A stretch of 37,456 bases of DNA from Candidatus Gastranaerophilales bacterium. GTDB taxonomy: Bacteria; Cyanobacteriota; Vampirovibrionia; Gastranaerophilales; Gastranaerophilaceae. The position numbers and the translations under genes are program-made. The stretch lies in contig CALVBO010000014.1 in NCBI GenBank assembly GCA_944325835.1, positions 1 through 37,456 on the forward strand. The letters run 5' to 3'. Below are positions 6,991-14,729 of the stretch, one piece after another (position 1 is the first letter of the stretch; each line of letters opens with the position of its first letter). The notes under the pieces are model-generated. The model worked only from the letters and a program-made list of their open reading frames with translations. It had not been told where the DNA came from and searched no databases.

Positions 6991-8779
6991 TGCTATTTCT
7001 ACAAATTTAATAACAAATAGAATGCATCACAGCGCGGTGAATGCGGATAAAAATCAGCCTGCACAAAAATCTGTACCTGTTCCGAATAATAGCGAAAATG
7101 TTTTGAATAAGTATTTAAACAACATTGCGCTTATTAACACATGGCATCTGGAGGAAATCGGCAAACGTGATTTAACCAAGCCGCTTGAAGAATTGACTGA
7201 AGTTCAGCGTCTTGAGCTGGAAAAGCAGCATGAAAAACTTGCAAATTATAAGAATAATTTTAAATCCGAGCTGCAAAACGGGGAAGCAAAGATTTTAGCA
7301 ATAGTTCCGCGTTCTTTTTCGGCGGAGGATTATAACGGCAACGATTATATTGAAGAAGGTGAAGAAATAGGAACTTTCTTAAAAGGCATTAAGCGTCTTG
7401 ATGATATCAAAGCTGCCGGGTTTAATACGCTTCACATCCTGCCAATTCATCCGCCGGGAAGATTAAAGGCTATGGGAACTGCAGGCTCGATTTACGCGCC
7501 AAAAGATATGCTGGAAATTGATCCGAATCTGATAGAACCTGATGATCCGCGCACGGCGGAAGAACAGTTTAAGGCGTTTATTGATGCATGCCACGAGCGC
7601 GGTATCCGCGTAATGCTTGACTTGCCGAGCTGTGCTTCTTACGAGATGTTTGTGAACAGACCGGAATTAATGGCAATGGAAGAGGACGGTCTTGCCAAAA
7701 CTCCTCAGGGCTGGAATGATATCAGAATGTTTCAGCCGTGGGAAGATGAAGGCCGCCGGATTTTGAATCCTGATCTCGTTGATATGCACAAAAAATATAT
7801 TGATATGTGCGTAAATCTGGGTATAGACGGTATCAGAGCGGACGTTGCGCGTGCGAAACCGGTTGAATTCTGGGATATTATAATTCCATATTCTCATTCA
7901 AAAGATCCTCAATTCGGCTGGCTGGCAGAATCTTATACTTATGAAGATGCTTCACCGCAGGCAAATATGATGCACGACCGTCCGAGGGATTTGCTGCACG
8001 CAGGCTTTGACTCATATTACGGACAGTACCACCTGTTTCCGGAATGGGCGACTGCTACCGAATTTATTGATTACATAAAAGAAAATCTCAATATGTCCTA
8101 TGAAATGCCGGAAAGAAAATCGTTAATCGGCTCGTTTGCATCGCACGACGATATTTCCCCGATGTTCAACGGCGGGTCATTGTATTGTAATTTAATCAGC
8201 GGTCTGCAAGCGGTGTTACCTATGACAAACCCGTACTACATCGACGGTTATCAAACAGGTGATTATTATCTTTATCGTTATGAGGATATGTTCAACCCGC
8301 TGGTAACGGATACTGACAGCGCGGAAATGACGGTTCACCGCGGAAGATTGGATATTTTCAACAAATCAAAACGCCCGGGCGGCAACCACCCTGAAATTGA
8401 TACGTTTTTAAGAGAAACCTTCAAACTGCGCGATAAGTATAAGGACTTGATTTTGAACGGTTCGTTTATCGAGTTGAACAAGTGGGGCGATAAAAACGAT
8501 CAGATAGTAACTTTTGCACGTCATAAAGACGGAAAAACCCTGCTGGTTGTGGCGAATAAGAACGTAAACCGTGAAGCTGTCGGTGTTATTCAGGTTCCGA
8601 CGCTCAAACGCGGTCAGGAACTTAACAACCTGTTGCCTTCTTACGGAAGGGAAAGTATTTTGCAGCCGCTGGATAATGAACTCAGAGTTGATATAGCGCC
8701 GGGCAGAATACACGTGTTTGAGATAGATACGCCGGAAATAGAACAGTATTCAAACAAGGTTTATAAACAAAAAATGTAA
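6983..8779 (+). CDS. Alpha-amylase family (GH13) protein, GlgE-like features
   Basis: Predicted alpha-glucan-active enzyme, 598 aa. TIM-barrel signatures: LHILPIHPPGR near 150-160; GIDGIRADVARAKPVEFW at 280-297, with D287 as likely nucleophile; WLAESYTY at 313-320, with E316 as likely acid/base; and FASHDD at 385-390. The KP-x-x-FW and LAES wording is closer to maltosyltransferase GlgE than to classical amylases. The usual region I Asn-His is replaced by LDLPSCASY. A beta-rich C-terminal domain ends in VFEIDTPE. No signal peptide is visible; the first 45 residues look disordered. The ATG at 6983 follows AAGGAG at 11 bases and overlaps the upstream stop. Substrate is unknown: hydrolase or transferase. 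Confidence 0.82.
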   Translation: MINAISTNLITNRMHHSAVNADKNQPAQKSVPVPNNSENVLNKYLNNIALINTWHLEEIGKRDLTKPLEELTEVQRLELEKQHEKLANYKNNFKSELQNGEAKILAIVPRSFSAEDYNGNDYIEEGEEIGTFLKGIKRLDDIKAAGFNTLHILPIHPPGRLKAMGTAGSIYAPKDMLEIDPNLIEPDDPRTAEEQFKAFIDACHERGIRVMLDLPSCASYEMFVNRPELMAMEEDGLAKTPQGWNDIRMFQPWEDEGRRILNPDLVDMHKKYIDMCVNLGIDGIRADVARAKPVEFWDIIIPYSHSKDPQFGWLAESYTYEDASPQANMMHDRPRDLLHAGFDSYYGQYHLFPEWATATEFIDYIKENLNMSYEMPERKSLIGSFASHDDISPMFNGGSLYCNLISGLQAVLPMTNPYYIDGYQTGDYYLYRYEDMFNPLVTDTDSAEMTVHRGRLDIFNKSKRPGGNHPEIDTFLRETFKLRDKYKDLILNGSFIELNKWGDKNDQIVTFARHKDGKTLLVVANKNVNREAVGVIQVPTLKRGQELNNLLPSYGRESILQPLDNELRVDIAPGRIHVFEIDTPEIEQYSNKVYKQKM

Positions 8780-8783
8780 AATA

Positions 8784-8805
8784 AACCAGACCGTGAGGTC
8801 TGGTT
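8784..8805 (+). terminator. Rho-independent terminator after the GH13 operon
   Basis: 9-bp perfect stem AACCAGACC / GGTCTGGTT, loop GTGA, followed by CTTTGTT. It sits 4 bases after the stop and ends the three-gene operon. Confidence 0.85.
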
Positions 8806-8839
8806 CTTTGTTAAGATAAAATCAAGGAGGAGGGGGTAA

Positions 8840-8965
8840 ATGTATGAAGATTTAATTACTCGTTCGTCTATAATTCTATTGTATAACTATTTAGAAAGAT
8901 GTACATTGGTCAGTTGTACTATTTTAAGGTCAAAATATAACCGCGTTTTGGTGTGGAATTGCTGA
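8840..8965 (+). CDS. Small ORF, 41 aa, possible leader peptide
   Basis: An ATG follows a very strong ribosome-binding site, AAGGAGG at 8824-8830 with a G-rich extension. The 41-residue product starts MYEDLITRSSIILLYNYL and ends VWNC, with three cysteines. I recognise no family. The last 16 codons run through the left arm and loop of the inverted repeat at 8919-8976, and the TGA stop overlaps the first three bases of its right arm. The XRE gene begins 23 bases later without a ribosome-binding site of its own. This arrangement suggests a translated leader controlling the regulator, or a decayed toxin-like gene. Evidence is the ribosome-binding site and the layout only. Confidence 0.5.
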   Translation: MYEDLITRSSIILLYNYLERCTLVSCTILRSKYNRVLVWNC

Positions 8966-8976
8966 CCTTAAAATAG
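8919..8976. repeat. 14-bp perfect inverted repeat before the XRE regulator
   Basis: CTATTTTAAGGTCA (8919-8932) and its exact complement TGACCTTAAAATAG (8963-8976) are separated by 30 bases. The right arm ends 12 bases before the regulator's ATG. It could be an RNA hairpin, an operator pair, or the termini of a tiny mobile element. Confidence 0.8.
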
Positions 8977-8988
8977 CATAATTAAATT

Positions 8989-9306
8989 ATGAAAGATTTT
9001 AAGAAATTATTTGGGGCAAAAGTACGTTATTATAGAACTTTGGCTAAGATGACTCAAGAACAACTCGCTGAAAAGGCTGGAGTGGCTCCAAATACTATTG
9101 GCTATATTGAGCGTGGTAAAAATACCATTCGTTTTACAAAGATTCCGTTGTTGGCAGAGGCTTTGGGCGTTGAAATTTATAAATTATTTGTGTTTGTTGA
9201 TATAGAAAATGACCCCGAAGCGATAAATAAATTACTTGAAAGTGCAACTGCGAAGGAACAGGCTGTAATTGTGTCTGTTATTCAGTCTATACTTTCGTTG
9301 AAGTAA
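8989..9306 (+). CDS. XRE-family helix-turn-helix regulator
   Basis: 105-aa DNA-binding protein. The N-terminal HTH (MTQEQLAEKAGVAPNTIGYIERGKN, roughly 21-45) has the classic Cro/CI spacing. The C-terminal third is a short helical tail (about 77-104) that may dimerise. No ribosome-binding site precedes the ATG; the leader is AT-rich and carries the inverted repeat, a likely autoregulatory site. The small ORF directly upstream may be its partner. The target genes are not evident from the sequence. Confidence 0.88.
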   Translation: MKDFKKLFGAKVRYYRTLAKMTQEQLAEKAGVAPNTIGYIERGKNTIRFTKIPLLAEALGVEIYKLFVFVDIENDPEAINKLLESATAKEQAVIVSVIQSILSLK

Positions 9307-9315
9307 TTCTTTTTT

Positions 9316-9400
9316 GTCACCCTGAACTCGATTCAGGGTCTGTCCAGCGTGGCATACTATCGATTGCACCTGTGAGATTCCGGGTCAAGCCCGGAATGAC
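9316..9400. repeat. 85-bp paired-hairpin intergenic repeat, copy B
   Basis: Same length and layout as 2327-2411: GTCA...TGAC ends and two 8-bp stems with 5-base loops, ACCCTGAA/TTCAGGGT and ATTCCGGG/CCCGGAAT. The stem bases differ from copy A but stay complementary, while the loops (CTCGA, TCAAG) are nearly the same. Its right end lies inside the tyrA reading frame and supplies that gene's stop. Confidence 0.85.
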
Positions 9401-10152
9401 ATGGCGGCTCTTTTCTTTTTAATTTCCTTTACCCTTTGCGGGTAGTTGCCGTTTGTGAGTTCGCCGAGTGACTTGTAAAGCTTTAGAATAGCGTGTTCAA
9501 TGTTGGTGCTGTTCATGGTGAACATGTCGTTTGCCATTTCTTCGTTTGAGAGCGCAAGGCGTGTCATATCGCGAAACCCGCTGGAAGCCATTTCAAGCGC
9601 AAGAGGGTTATCTTCCGCACACATAAACAAGCCTTGCGCAACCAGCAGCGGCATGTGCGAGATTAAAGCTGCGGCTTCATCATGTTTTTCAGGGGTGGTA
9701 ATTATTGTTTGCGCGCCGAGCTGTTCAATGATTGATTGCAGAAGTTCAAGCCCTTCATTGCCGAAAACCGGTGTCAGAACCCATTTTGCACCTTTAAAAA
9801 GTTCGGGGAAAGAGTTTTCAAACCCCTTGTGTTCTGTTCCGGCCATAGGGTGCGAGGGGATAAATTTGTAAGGTCGTTTTTTGTTGCAGACGAAGCCTTT
9901 CAGGCTGCAAACATCGGTAACGACAGCGTTTGCCGGCATGATATTTTCTAAGCGGTCGAGGGTTTCAAGACATTTGTTCATTGCCGTGCAGACGAAAACA
10001 AGATTGCAGTCGCTCAGGCGTTCGATGTCCCCGAAAATGCCCTCACCTTTTTGTGAAGCTGAAATTCCGATTACGTCATAGTTGAGTTCGCGTAATTTTT
10101 TAAAAATTGAGCCGCCGATAAGTCCCAGCCCCAGAACACCGATTTTTGTCAT
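9385..10152 (-). CDS. tyrA: Prephenate/arogenate dehydrogenase (TyrA)
   Basis: NAD(P)-dependent oxidative decarboxylation of prephenate or arogenate in tyrosine synthesis; cytoplasmic, 255 aa. The N-terminal Rossmann motif is GVLGLGLIGGS (residues 5-15). The family block SHPMAGTEHKGF provides the catalytic histidine, and ISHMPLLVAQGL lies in the helical domain. No chorismate mutase domain is present. Its start overlaps the proA stop by one base (ATGA), so it is translated with proA. The last residues MSFRA and the stop are encoded by repeat copy B, suggesting the original C-terminus was replaced. Prephenate versus arogenate specificity cannot be read from sequence. Confidence 0.93.
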   Translation of the reverse strand: MTKIGVLGLGLIGGSIFKKLRELNYDVIGISASQKGEGIFGDIERLSDCNLVFVCTAMNKCLETLDRLENIMPANAVVTDVCSLKGFVCNKKRPYKFIPSHPMAGTEHKGFENSFPELFKGAKWVLTPVFGNEGLELLQSIIEQLGAQTIITTPEKHDEAAALISHMPLLVAQGLFMCAEDNPLALEMASSGFRDMTRLALSNEEMANDMFTMNSTNIEHAILKLYKSLGELTNGNYPQRVKEIKKKRAAMSFRA

Positions 10153-11402
10153 CAGATTAAATCCTTATGGTTAAAGTGTTTAATGCCTTTTGCGTAATCG
10201 TCAACGATTTGTCCTTCGCCGCGGAGTTTGTATTTGTAGATTACGAGTCCGTCTAATCCGACAGGGCCGCGGGCATGGGTTTTGTTGGTAGAGATGCCGA
10301 CTTCTGCGCCGAACCCGTAGCGGAAGCCGTCGGCAAAGCGTGTTGAAACGTTGTGGTAGACGCCTGCGGAATCGACCTGATTCATGAATTTTTCAGCGTT
10401 TTTGCTGTCACGGGTCAAAATACAGTCGGTATGTCCGGAGCCGTAAGTATTTATGTGCGAAATCGCTTCATCAATATTGTCAACGGTTTTGACGGCAAGT
10501 TTTTTTTCGCCGTATTCAAACGCCCATGAGTCAGGGTTGAAGATAAGTTCAACGCCGGCGGAGGAAATCTTTTTGAGTAATTCCTCTTTTTGCGGGAAAT
10601 TTTTGTGGATTAAGAGAGTTTCGACCGCGTTGCAGGCGCTCGGGTACTGTGTTTTGGCATCAATTATCACGCGGGCCGCAAGTTCAGGGTCAGCGCTTTC
10701 ATCCGTAAAAATGTGGCAGATGCCGTCTGCGTGTCCGAGGACAGGAATTTTAGTATTTTCTTTGATAAATTTCACTAACTTGTTGCCGCCGCGCGGGATG
10801 ATGAGGTTGATGTATTTGTCGCATTTAAGCATTTCAGCGACATCGTCGCGGCTGAAAACCTGCGAGATTACGTTTTTCGGAAACCCTTGGATTTTATCAA
10901 GCGCGTTGTTAATTATTTCAAAAATTGCTTTGTTAGTGTGGACAGCTTCTTTACCGCCTTTGAGGATTACAGCGTTAGAGGACTTGATAGCGAGGGAGGA
11001 AATCTGCGAGATTACATCCGGCCGTGCTTCAAAAATTATTCCGAGGACGCCTATCGGGCAGGAGATTTTTTCTAAAACCAGTCCGCTGTCGAGTTCGCGT
11101 TTCAGAAGTGTTTTGTTGACCGGATCCGGAAGTTTTGCGATATCGCGTACCCCTTGAATCATGTCGCGCATTTTATTTTCGTCAAGTTTAAGCCGGTTGA
11201 AGGTAGATTTTGTAATTTCACCGGTTTCGACAAGTTTTTGGGCGTCAAGCAGGTCGGCTTTGTTGGCGTCAAAAATTTTGTCTGAATTAGCTTCAAGTTC
11301 ATCTGCGATTTTGTTTAACGCGGAATTTTTAATCTCTGTTGAAAGGTCTGCGACTTTTAAAGATGCCTCTTTCGCAGCACTGGCAATTTTTACAAAATCC
11401 AT
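10152..11402 (-). CDS. proA: Glutamate-5-semialdehyde dehydrogenase (ProA)
   Basis: Reduces gamma-glutamyl phosphate to glutamate-5-semialdehyde, second step of proline synthesis; cytoplasmic. 416 aa, the usual length. Aldehyde-dehydrogenase-fold features include ISCPIGVLGIIFEARPDV, KGGKEAVHTN, the nucleophile region YPSACNAVETLL (Cys) and EVGISTNKTHARGPVGLDGL near the C-terminus. AAGGAG lies about 7 bases before the ATG. It follows proB by 50 bases and overlaps tyrA, so proB-proA-tyrA looks like one operon. Confidence 0.96.
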   Translation of the reverse strand: MDFVKIASAAKEASLKVADLSTEIKNSALNKIADELEANSDKIFDANKADLLDAQKLVETGEITKSTFNRLKLDENKMRDMIQGVRDIAKLPDPVNKTLLKRELDSGLVLEKISCPIGVLGIIFEARPDVISQISSLAIKSSNAVILKGGKEAVHTNKAIFEIINNALDKIQGFPKNVISQVFSRDDVAEMLKCDKYINLIIPRGGNKLVKFIKENTKIPVLGHADGICHIFTDESADPELAARVIIDAKTQYPSACNAVETLLIHKNFPQKEELLKKISSAGVELIFNPDSWAFEYGEKKLAVKTVDNIDEAISHINTYGSGHTDCILTRDSKNAEKFMNQVDSAGVYHNVSTRFADGFRYGFGAEVGISTNKTHARGPVGLDGLVIYKYKLRGEGQIVDDYAKGIKHFNHKDLI

Positions 11403-11452
11403 AAGTTCTCCTTTTATATTTGTTTTTGATAATCGCAGCGGGCCGGCAGTGG

Positions 11453-12598
11453 CTAAAGCAGAGTGATGTTGTCGCGGGTGATTATTTCGTCGTAGTTTTT
11501 GAACCCGAGAATTTCTGCGATATTGTTGGAGTGGCAGCCTTTAAGTTTTGCGCAGGATTTGCTGTCATAGTTTACGATACCGCGTGCGATTTCGTGGTGG
11601 TTTTCGTCCAGAATTGAAATAACATCGCCTTTTTTGAACTCTTCAAGAACCTCCAGAACACCGATTGGCAGAAGGCTTTTTTCTTGCAGAAGAGCTTCTT
11701 TAGCGCCCTGATTAACAACGATTTTCCCGATAATATTTGTAGCGTATCCGATCCAGCGTTTTTTGCCGGAAAGGTTTTTAGCAGAAGGCAGAAACATTGT
11801 ACCTTCGTCGGCGCCGGCAAAGATTTTGCTGATAATGAACGGAACTTTTCCGCTTGCGATTAAGACTTTACCGCCGAACCGTGTGACGAGTTTTGCGGCT
11901 TCAAGTTTTGTACTCATTCCGCCGCGTCCGCCGTCCGAGGCACCGTTTGCAAGCGACATAATCTCGTCTGTCACTTCGTCAACTTCTTTTATTAATTTTG
12001 CCTGCGGGTTAAGCTTAGGGTTGCTGTCGTAAAGACCTTGAATGTCCGAAAGTATTATCAATAAATCGGCGTCAAGTTCGCTCGCGACAAGCGCGGAAAG
12101 CTTGTCGTTGTCAGAAAAACACGCTATTTCTTTACGTTCGTCACGCGTTTCAAGAAGTTCAATTGTTGATACAGTGTCATTCTGGTTTATGACCGGCACA
12201 ACTTTCATATCAAGGAGTTTGTTGAGCGTAGTGCGCAAACTTAAATAACGGCTTCTGATAGAAAAATCGTCTTCGGTGAGAAGTATCTGTGCGGCAACGA
12301 TTCCGTAAGCGTCAAATCCGTTTTCATAAATCGACATTAATTTGCCCTGTCCGATTGCGGCGCAGGCTTGTTTTAAAGCCATTCCGGCAGTACTTTCAAG
12401 CCCCATTCTTTTTTTGCCAAGCCCCACAGCACCGGAGGTGATAAAAATTACTTCCTTGCCGGCTTTGACGAGTTTTGAAATATCCTCGATAAACGAATAA
12501 ACACGCGGCAGTGAAACCTGTCCGTCCTCGCCTCTCAAAACGTTTGTGCCGACTTTAATAACAATTCTTTTTGCCTTAATAAAATCATTTCTGTCCAT
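11453..12598 (-). CDS. proB: Glutamate 5-kinase with PUA domain (ProB)
   Basis: Phosphorylates glutamate to gamma-glutamyl phosphate, the committed and usually proline-inhibited step of proline synthesis; cytoplasmic. 381 aa: an amino-acid-kinase domain (VIKVGTNVL near 12-20, ITSGAVGLG, VINQNDTVS, FSDNDKLSALVA, GRGGMSTKLEAA) followed by a C-terminal PUA domain from about 282. The family ending RDNITLL is present. The ATG has no obvious ribosome-binding site. It is the first gene of proB-proA-tyrA. Confidence 0.96.
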   Translation of the reverse strand: MDRNDFIKAKRIVIKVGTNVLRGEDGQVSLPRVYSFIEDISKLVKAGKEVIFITSGAVGLGKKRMGLESTAGMALKQACAAIGQGKLMSIYENGFDAYGIVAAQILLTEDDFSIRSRYLSLRTTLNKLLDMKVVPVINQNDTVSTIELLETRDERKEIACFSDNDKLSALVASELDADLLIILSDIQGLYDSNPKLNPQAKLIKEVDEVTDEIMSLANGASDGGRGGMSTKLEAAKLVTRFGGKVLIASGKVPFIISKIFAGADEGTMFLPSAKNLSGKKRWIGYATNIIGKIVVNQGAKEALLQEKSLLPIGVLEVLEEFKKGDVISILDENHHEIARGIVNYDSKSCAKLKGCHSNNIAEILGFKNYDEIITRDNITLL

Positions 12599-12628
12599 AA
12601 TTTTATTTTATCATAAACAAATATTATC

Positions 12629-12657
12629 TTGACAATCATTAAAACAACTTACATAGT
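12629..12657 (+). promoter_or_regulatory. Putative sigma-70 promoter for tyrS
   Basis: Consensus TTGACA at 12629-12634, then 17 bases, then CATAGT (4 of 6 to TATAAT). It would give a leader of about 165 bases before tyrS. A TATAAT at 12803-12808 is closer to the gene but has no good -35. Confidence 0.45.
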
Positions 12658-12759
12658 ACATAATAATATAGAAAAGAAAGGTCGACGGTCAGTGCAAGCG
12701 TTGCTGTTGCCGGCTGGTGCGTTACAAAGAAGTAATAAACTTTATCCTTTCTATAGAAG

Positions 12760-12783
12760 GCGCACTGGTTTCTCACGGTGCGC
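12760..12783 (+). promoter_or_regulatory. Attenuator-like hairpin in the tyrS leader
   Basis: GCGCACTG pairs with CGGTGCGC (8 pairs including one G-U), loop GTTTCTCA, followed by AATTATATTATTTTTATG, a T-rich stretch as in a terminator. It lies between the putative distal promoter and tyrS, so it could attenuate transcription. No T-box consensus was found. Confidence 0.45.
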
Positions 12784-12830
12784 AATTATATTATTTTTAT
12801 GTTATAATTCTCTCACAAGGAGAGAAAATT

Positions 12831-14054
12831 ATGGTTGAAATCAGACAGGAATTTATAGAACAGGCCAAAAAATTGGCAAGAAGCACAGAAGTTTTGCCGG
12901 GCGGGATTGAAGAACTTGCCGTAAAACTTCAACACGCACACGATACAAATACACCTCTGCGTGTTAAACTGGGTATGGATCCGACACGTCCTGACCTGCA
13001 CTTGGGGCATACAGTCGTTATGAGAAAGCTCAGAGAATTCCAGAAACTCGGGCATCAAATTGTGCTGATTGTCGGCGGTGCTACCGCTATGATTGGCGAT
13101 CCGTCAGGTAAGTCAGAAACTCGTCCTGCTTTATCCAAAGAACAGGTTGAAGAAAACGCTAAATCCTATTTTGACCAGATGTCTATGGTTCTTGATGTTT
13201 CTAAAGCGGAAGTCGTTAACAACGCTGACTGGCTTCACAAGATGAACTTTATGGAACTTTTACAGCTCGCGGGTAAAGTTACTGTTGCGCAGATGATGAC
13301 GCGTGATGATTTTGCAAAACGTTACGCGGAAGGCAAACCGATTTCTATCCACGAATTTTTCTATCCGTTGATGCAGGCTTACGACAGCGTTGTTATTGAT
13401 GCAGATATTGAATTCGGCGGCACCGATCAACGCTTTAACACTCTTTTAGGCCGTGATATTCAGGCTGCTTACGGCAAAAAATATCCGCAAATGGTTATGC
13501 TTTTGCCGCTAATCGAAGGTACTGACGGACTTGTTAAAATGTCAAAAACTTATCCTGAACACTGCATTTCGCTTACCGACAGCGCAAAAGATATGTTCGG
13601 AAAATTAATGAGTATTCCGGACACTTTAATCGTTAAATACTACGATCTGTTGACGGACATTTCCGATGAGGATTTGAAGCATGTCGAAGAACAGCTCAAA
13701 GACCCGTCCGTTAACCCGCGCAATATCAAAATGCAGCTTGCACACACGATTACTGCCGAATACCACGGCGAAGAGGAAGCACAAAGAGTTCAGGATGATT
13801 TTATCAATGTTTTCTCAAATAAAGGTATTCCGGATGATATTCAGGAGGTCAAAGGCGCTAACGGCAAAGCTCTGGTGGATTTGCTTCTTGAACTCGGATT
13901 TACTCAAAGCAAAGGCGAAGGCAAACGTCTTATTCAAGGCGGTGGTGTCAAACTGGACGGCGAAAAAATTGCCGATGTTGCTTATGTAATTTCTCTTGAC
14001 GGTGATGTAGTATTGCAGGCAGGTAAGAGAAAATTCGCAAAGTTGGTAAAATAG
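12831..14054 (+). CDS. tyrS: Tyrosyl-tRNA synthetase (TyrS)
   Basis: Charges tRNA-Tyr; class I aminoacyl-tRNA synthetase, cytoplasmic, 407 aa. The HIGH-type motif is DLHLGHTVV (residues 46-54), KMSKT is the KMSKS loop, and FGGTDQRFN binds tRNA/Tyr. The C-terminal S4 RNA-binding domain reads ALVDLLLELGFTQSKGEGKRLIQGGGV. The start at 12831 is chosen from AAGGAGAG upstream; the frame is open further upstream through non-coding leader. cysE begins on the very next base. Confidence 0.96.
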   Translation: MVEIRQEFIEQAKKLARSTEVLPGGIEELAVKLQHAHDTNTPLRVKLGMDPTRPDLHLGHTVVMRKLREFQKLGHQIVLIVGGATAMIGDPSGKSETRPALSKEQVEENAKSYFDQMSMVLDVSKAEVVNNADWLHKMNFMELLQLAGKVTVAQMMTRDDFAKRYAEGKPISIHEFFYPLMQAYDSVVIDADIEFGGTDQRFNTLLGRDIQAAYGKKYPQMVMLLPLIEGTDGLVKMSKTYPEHCISLTDSAKDMFGKLMSIPDTLIVKYYDLLTDISDEDLKHVEEQLKDPSVNPRNIKMQLAHTITAEYHGEEEAQRVQDDFINVFSNKGIPDDIQEVKGANGKALVDLLLELGFTQSKGEGKRLIQGGGVKLDGEKIADVAYVISLDGDVVLQAGKRKFAKLVK

Positions 14055-14729
14055 ATGATAGATGTCCTTAAACGCGGTATCGAAAAACTTAAAGAAGATA
14101 TAAAAGTAATCTACGAAAACGATCCGGCAGCTAACAACCTGCTTGAGGTTATTTTGTGCTACCCAGGTTTGCATGCGCTGATTATGTATAGGCTTGCGCA
14201 CCGGCTTTATAAATGGAATATTCCGTTTTTCCCGCGTTTACTCTCGCATTTGACAAGAATAATTACGGGGATTGAAATTCACCCCGCTGCAAAAATCGGC
14301 AGACGGCTTTTCATTGACCACGGCGAAGGAATAGTTATCGGCGAAACAACTGAAATCGGCAACGATGTTCTTATTTACCAGCAGGTTACACTTGGCGGAA
14401 CGGGCAAGGAAAAAGGCAAGCGCCACCCGACTATCGGTAATAATGTAATTATCGGCGCGGGTGCAAAAGTTCTGGGAAATATTACAATCGGCGATAATTG
14501 CCGTGTCGGCGCGGGTTCCGTTGTAATCCAGAATGTTCCCGAACATTCAACCGTCGTTGGCGTTCCGGGGCGAATCGTCCACCGCACAATTGTTGATGAA
14601 AACGGCAACCTTATGCACAACCGCATTCCTGACCCTGTTACCTGCGATATTAACAGGCTGTGCGCAGAAGTCAGACTTTTAAAACAAAATTTTGAGGATA
14701 TCTTAAAAAAAGAGGGAAAAAGTAAATGA
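14055..14729 (+). CDS. cysE: Serine O-acetyltransferase (CysE)
   Basis: Acetylates serine from acetyl-CoA, the committing step to cysteine. 224 aa. An N-terminal helical domain is followed by a left-handed beta-helix of hexapeptide repeats ([25 protein letters not shown], then [20 protein letters not shown]). The catalytic His lies in FIDHGEG. It starts directly after the tyrS stop without its own ribosome-binding site, so coupling is likely. The C-terminal extension resembles EpsC/CysE forms. It overlaps the next gene by 4 bases. Confidence 0.95.
   Translation: MIDVLKRGIEKLKEDIKVIYENDPAANNLLEVILCYPGLHALIMYRLAHRLYKWNIPFFPRLLSHLTRIITGIEIHPAAKIGRRLFIDHGEGIVIGETTEIGNDVLIYQQVTLGGTGKEKGKRHPTIGNNVIIGAGAKVLGNITIGDNCRVGAGSVVIQNVPEHSTVVGVPGRIVHRTIVDENGNLMHNRIPDPVTCDINRLCAEVRLLKQNFEDILKKEGKSK

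Noticed and set aside
10453-11157. Plus-strand 234-codon ORF opposite proA
   Set aside because: It lies entirely antisense to a clearly conserved gene and has a low-complexity, shadow-like composition.
12664-12830. T-box riboswitch before tyrS
   Set aside because: No GGTGGNACCGCG-type T-box sequence or convincing specifier loop could be found.
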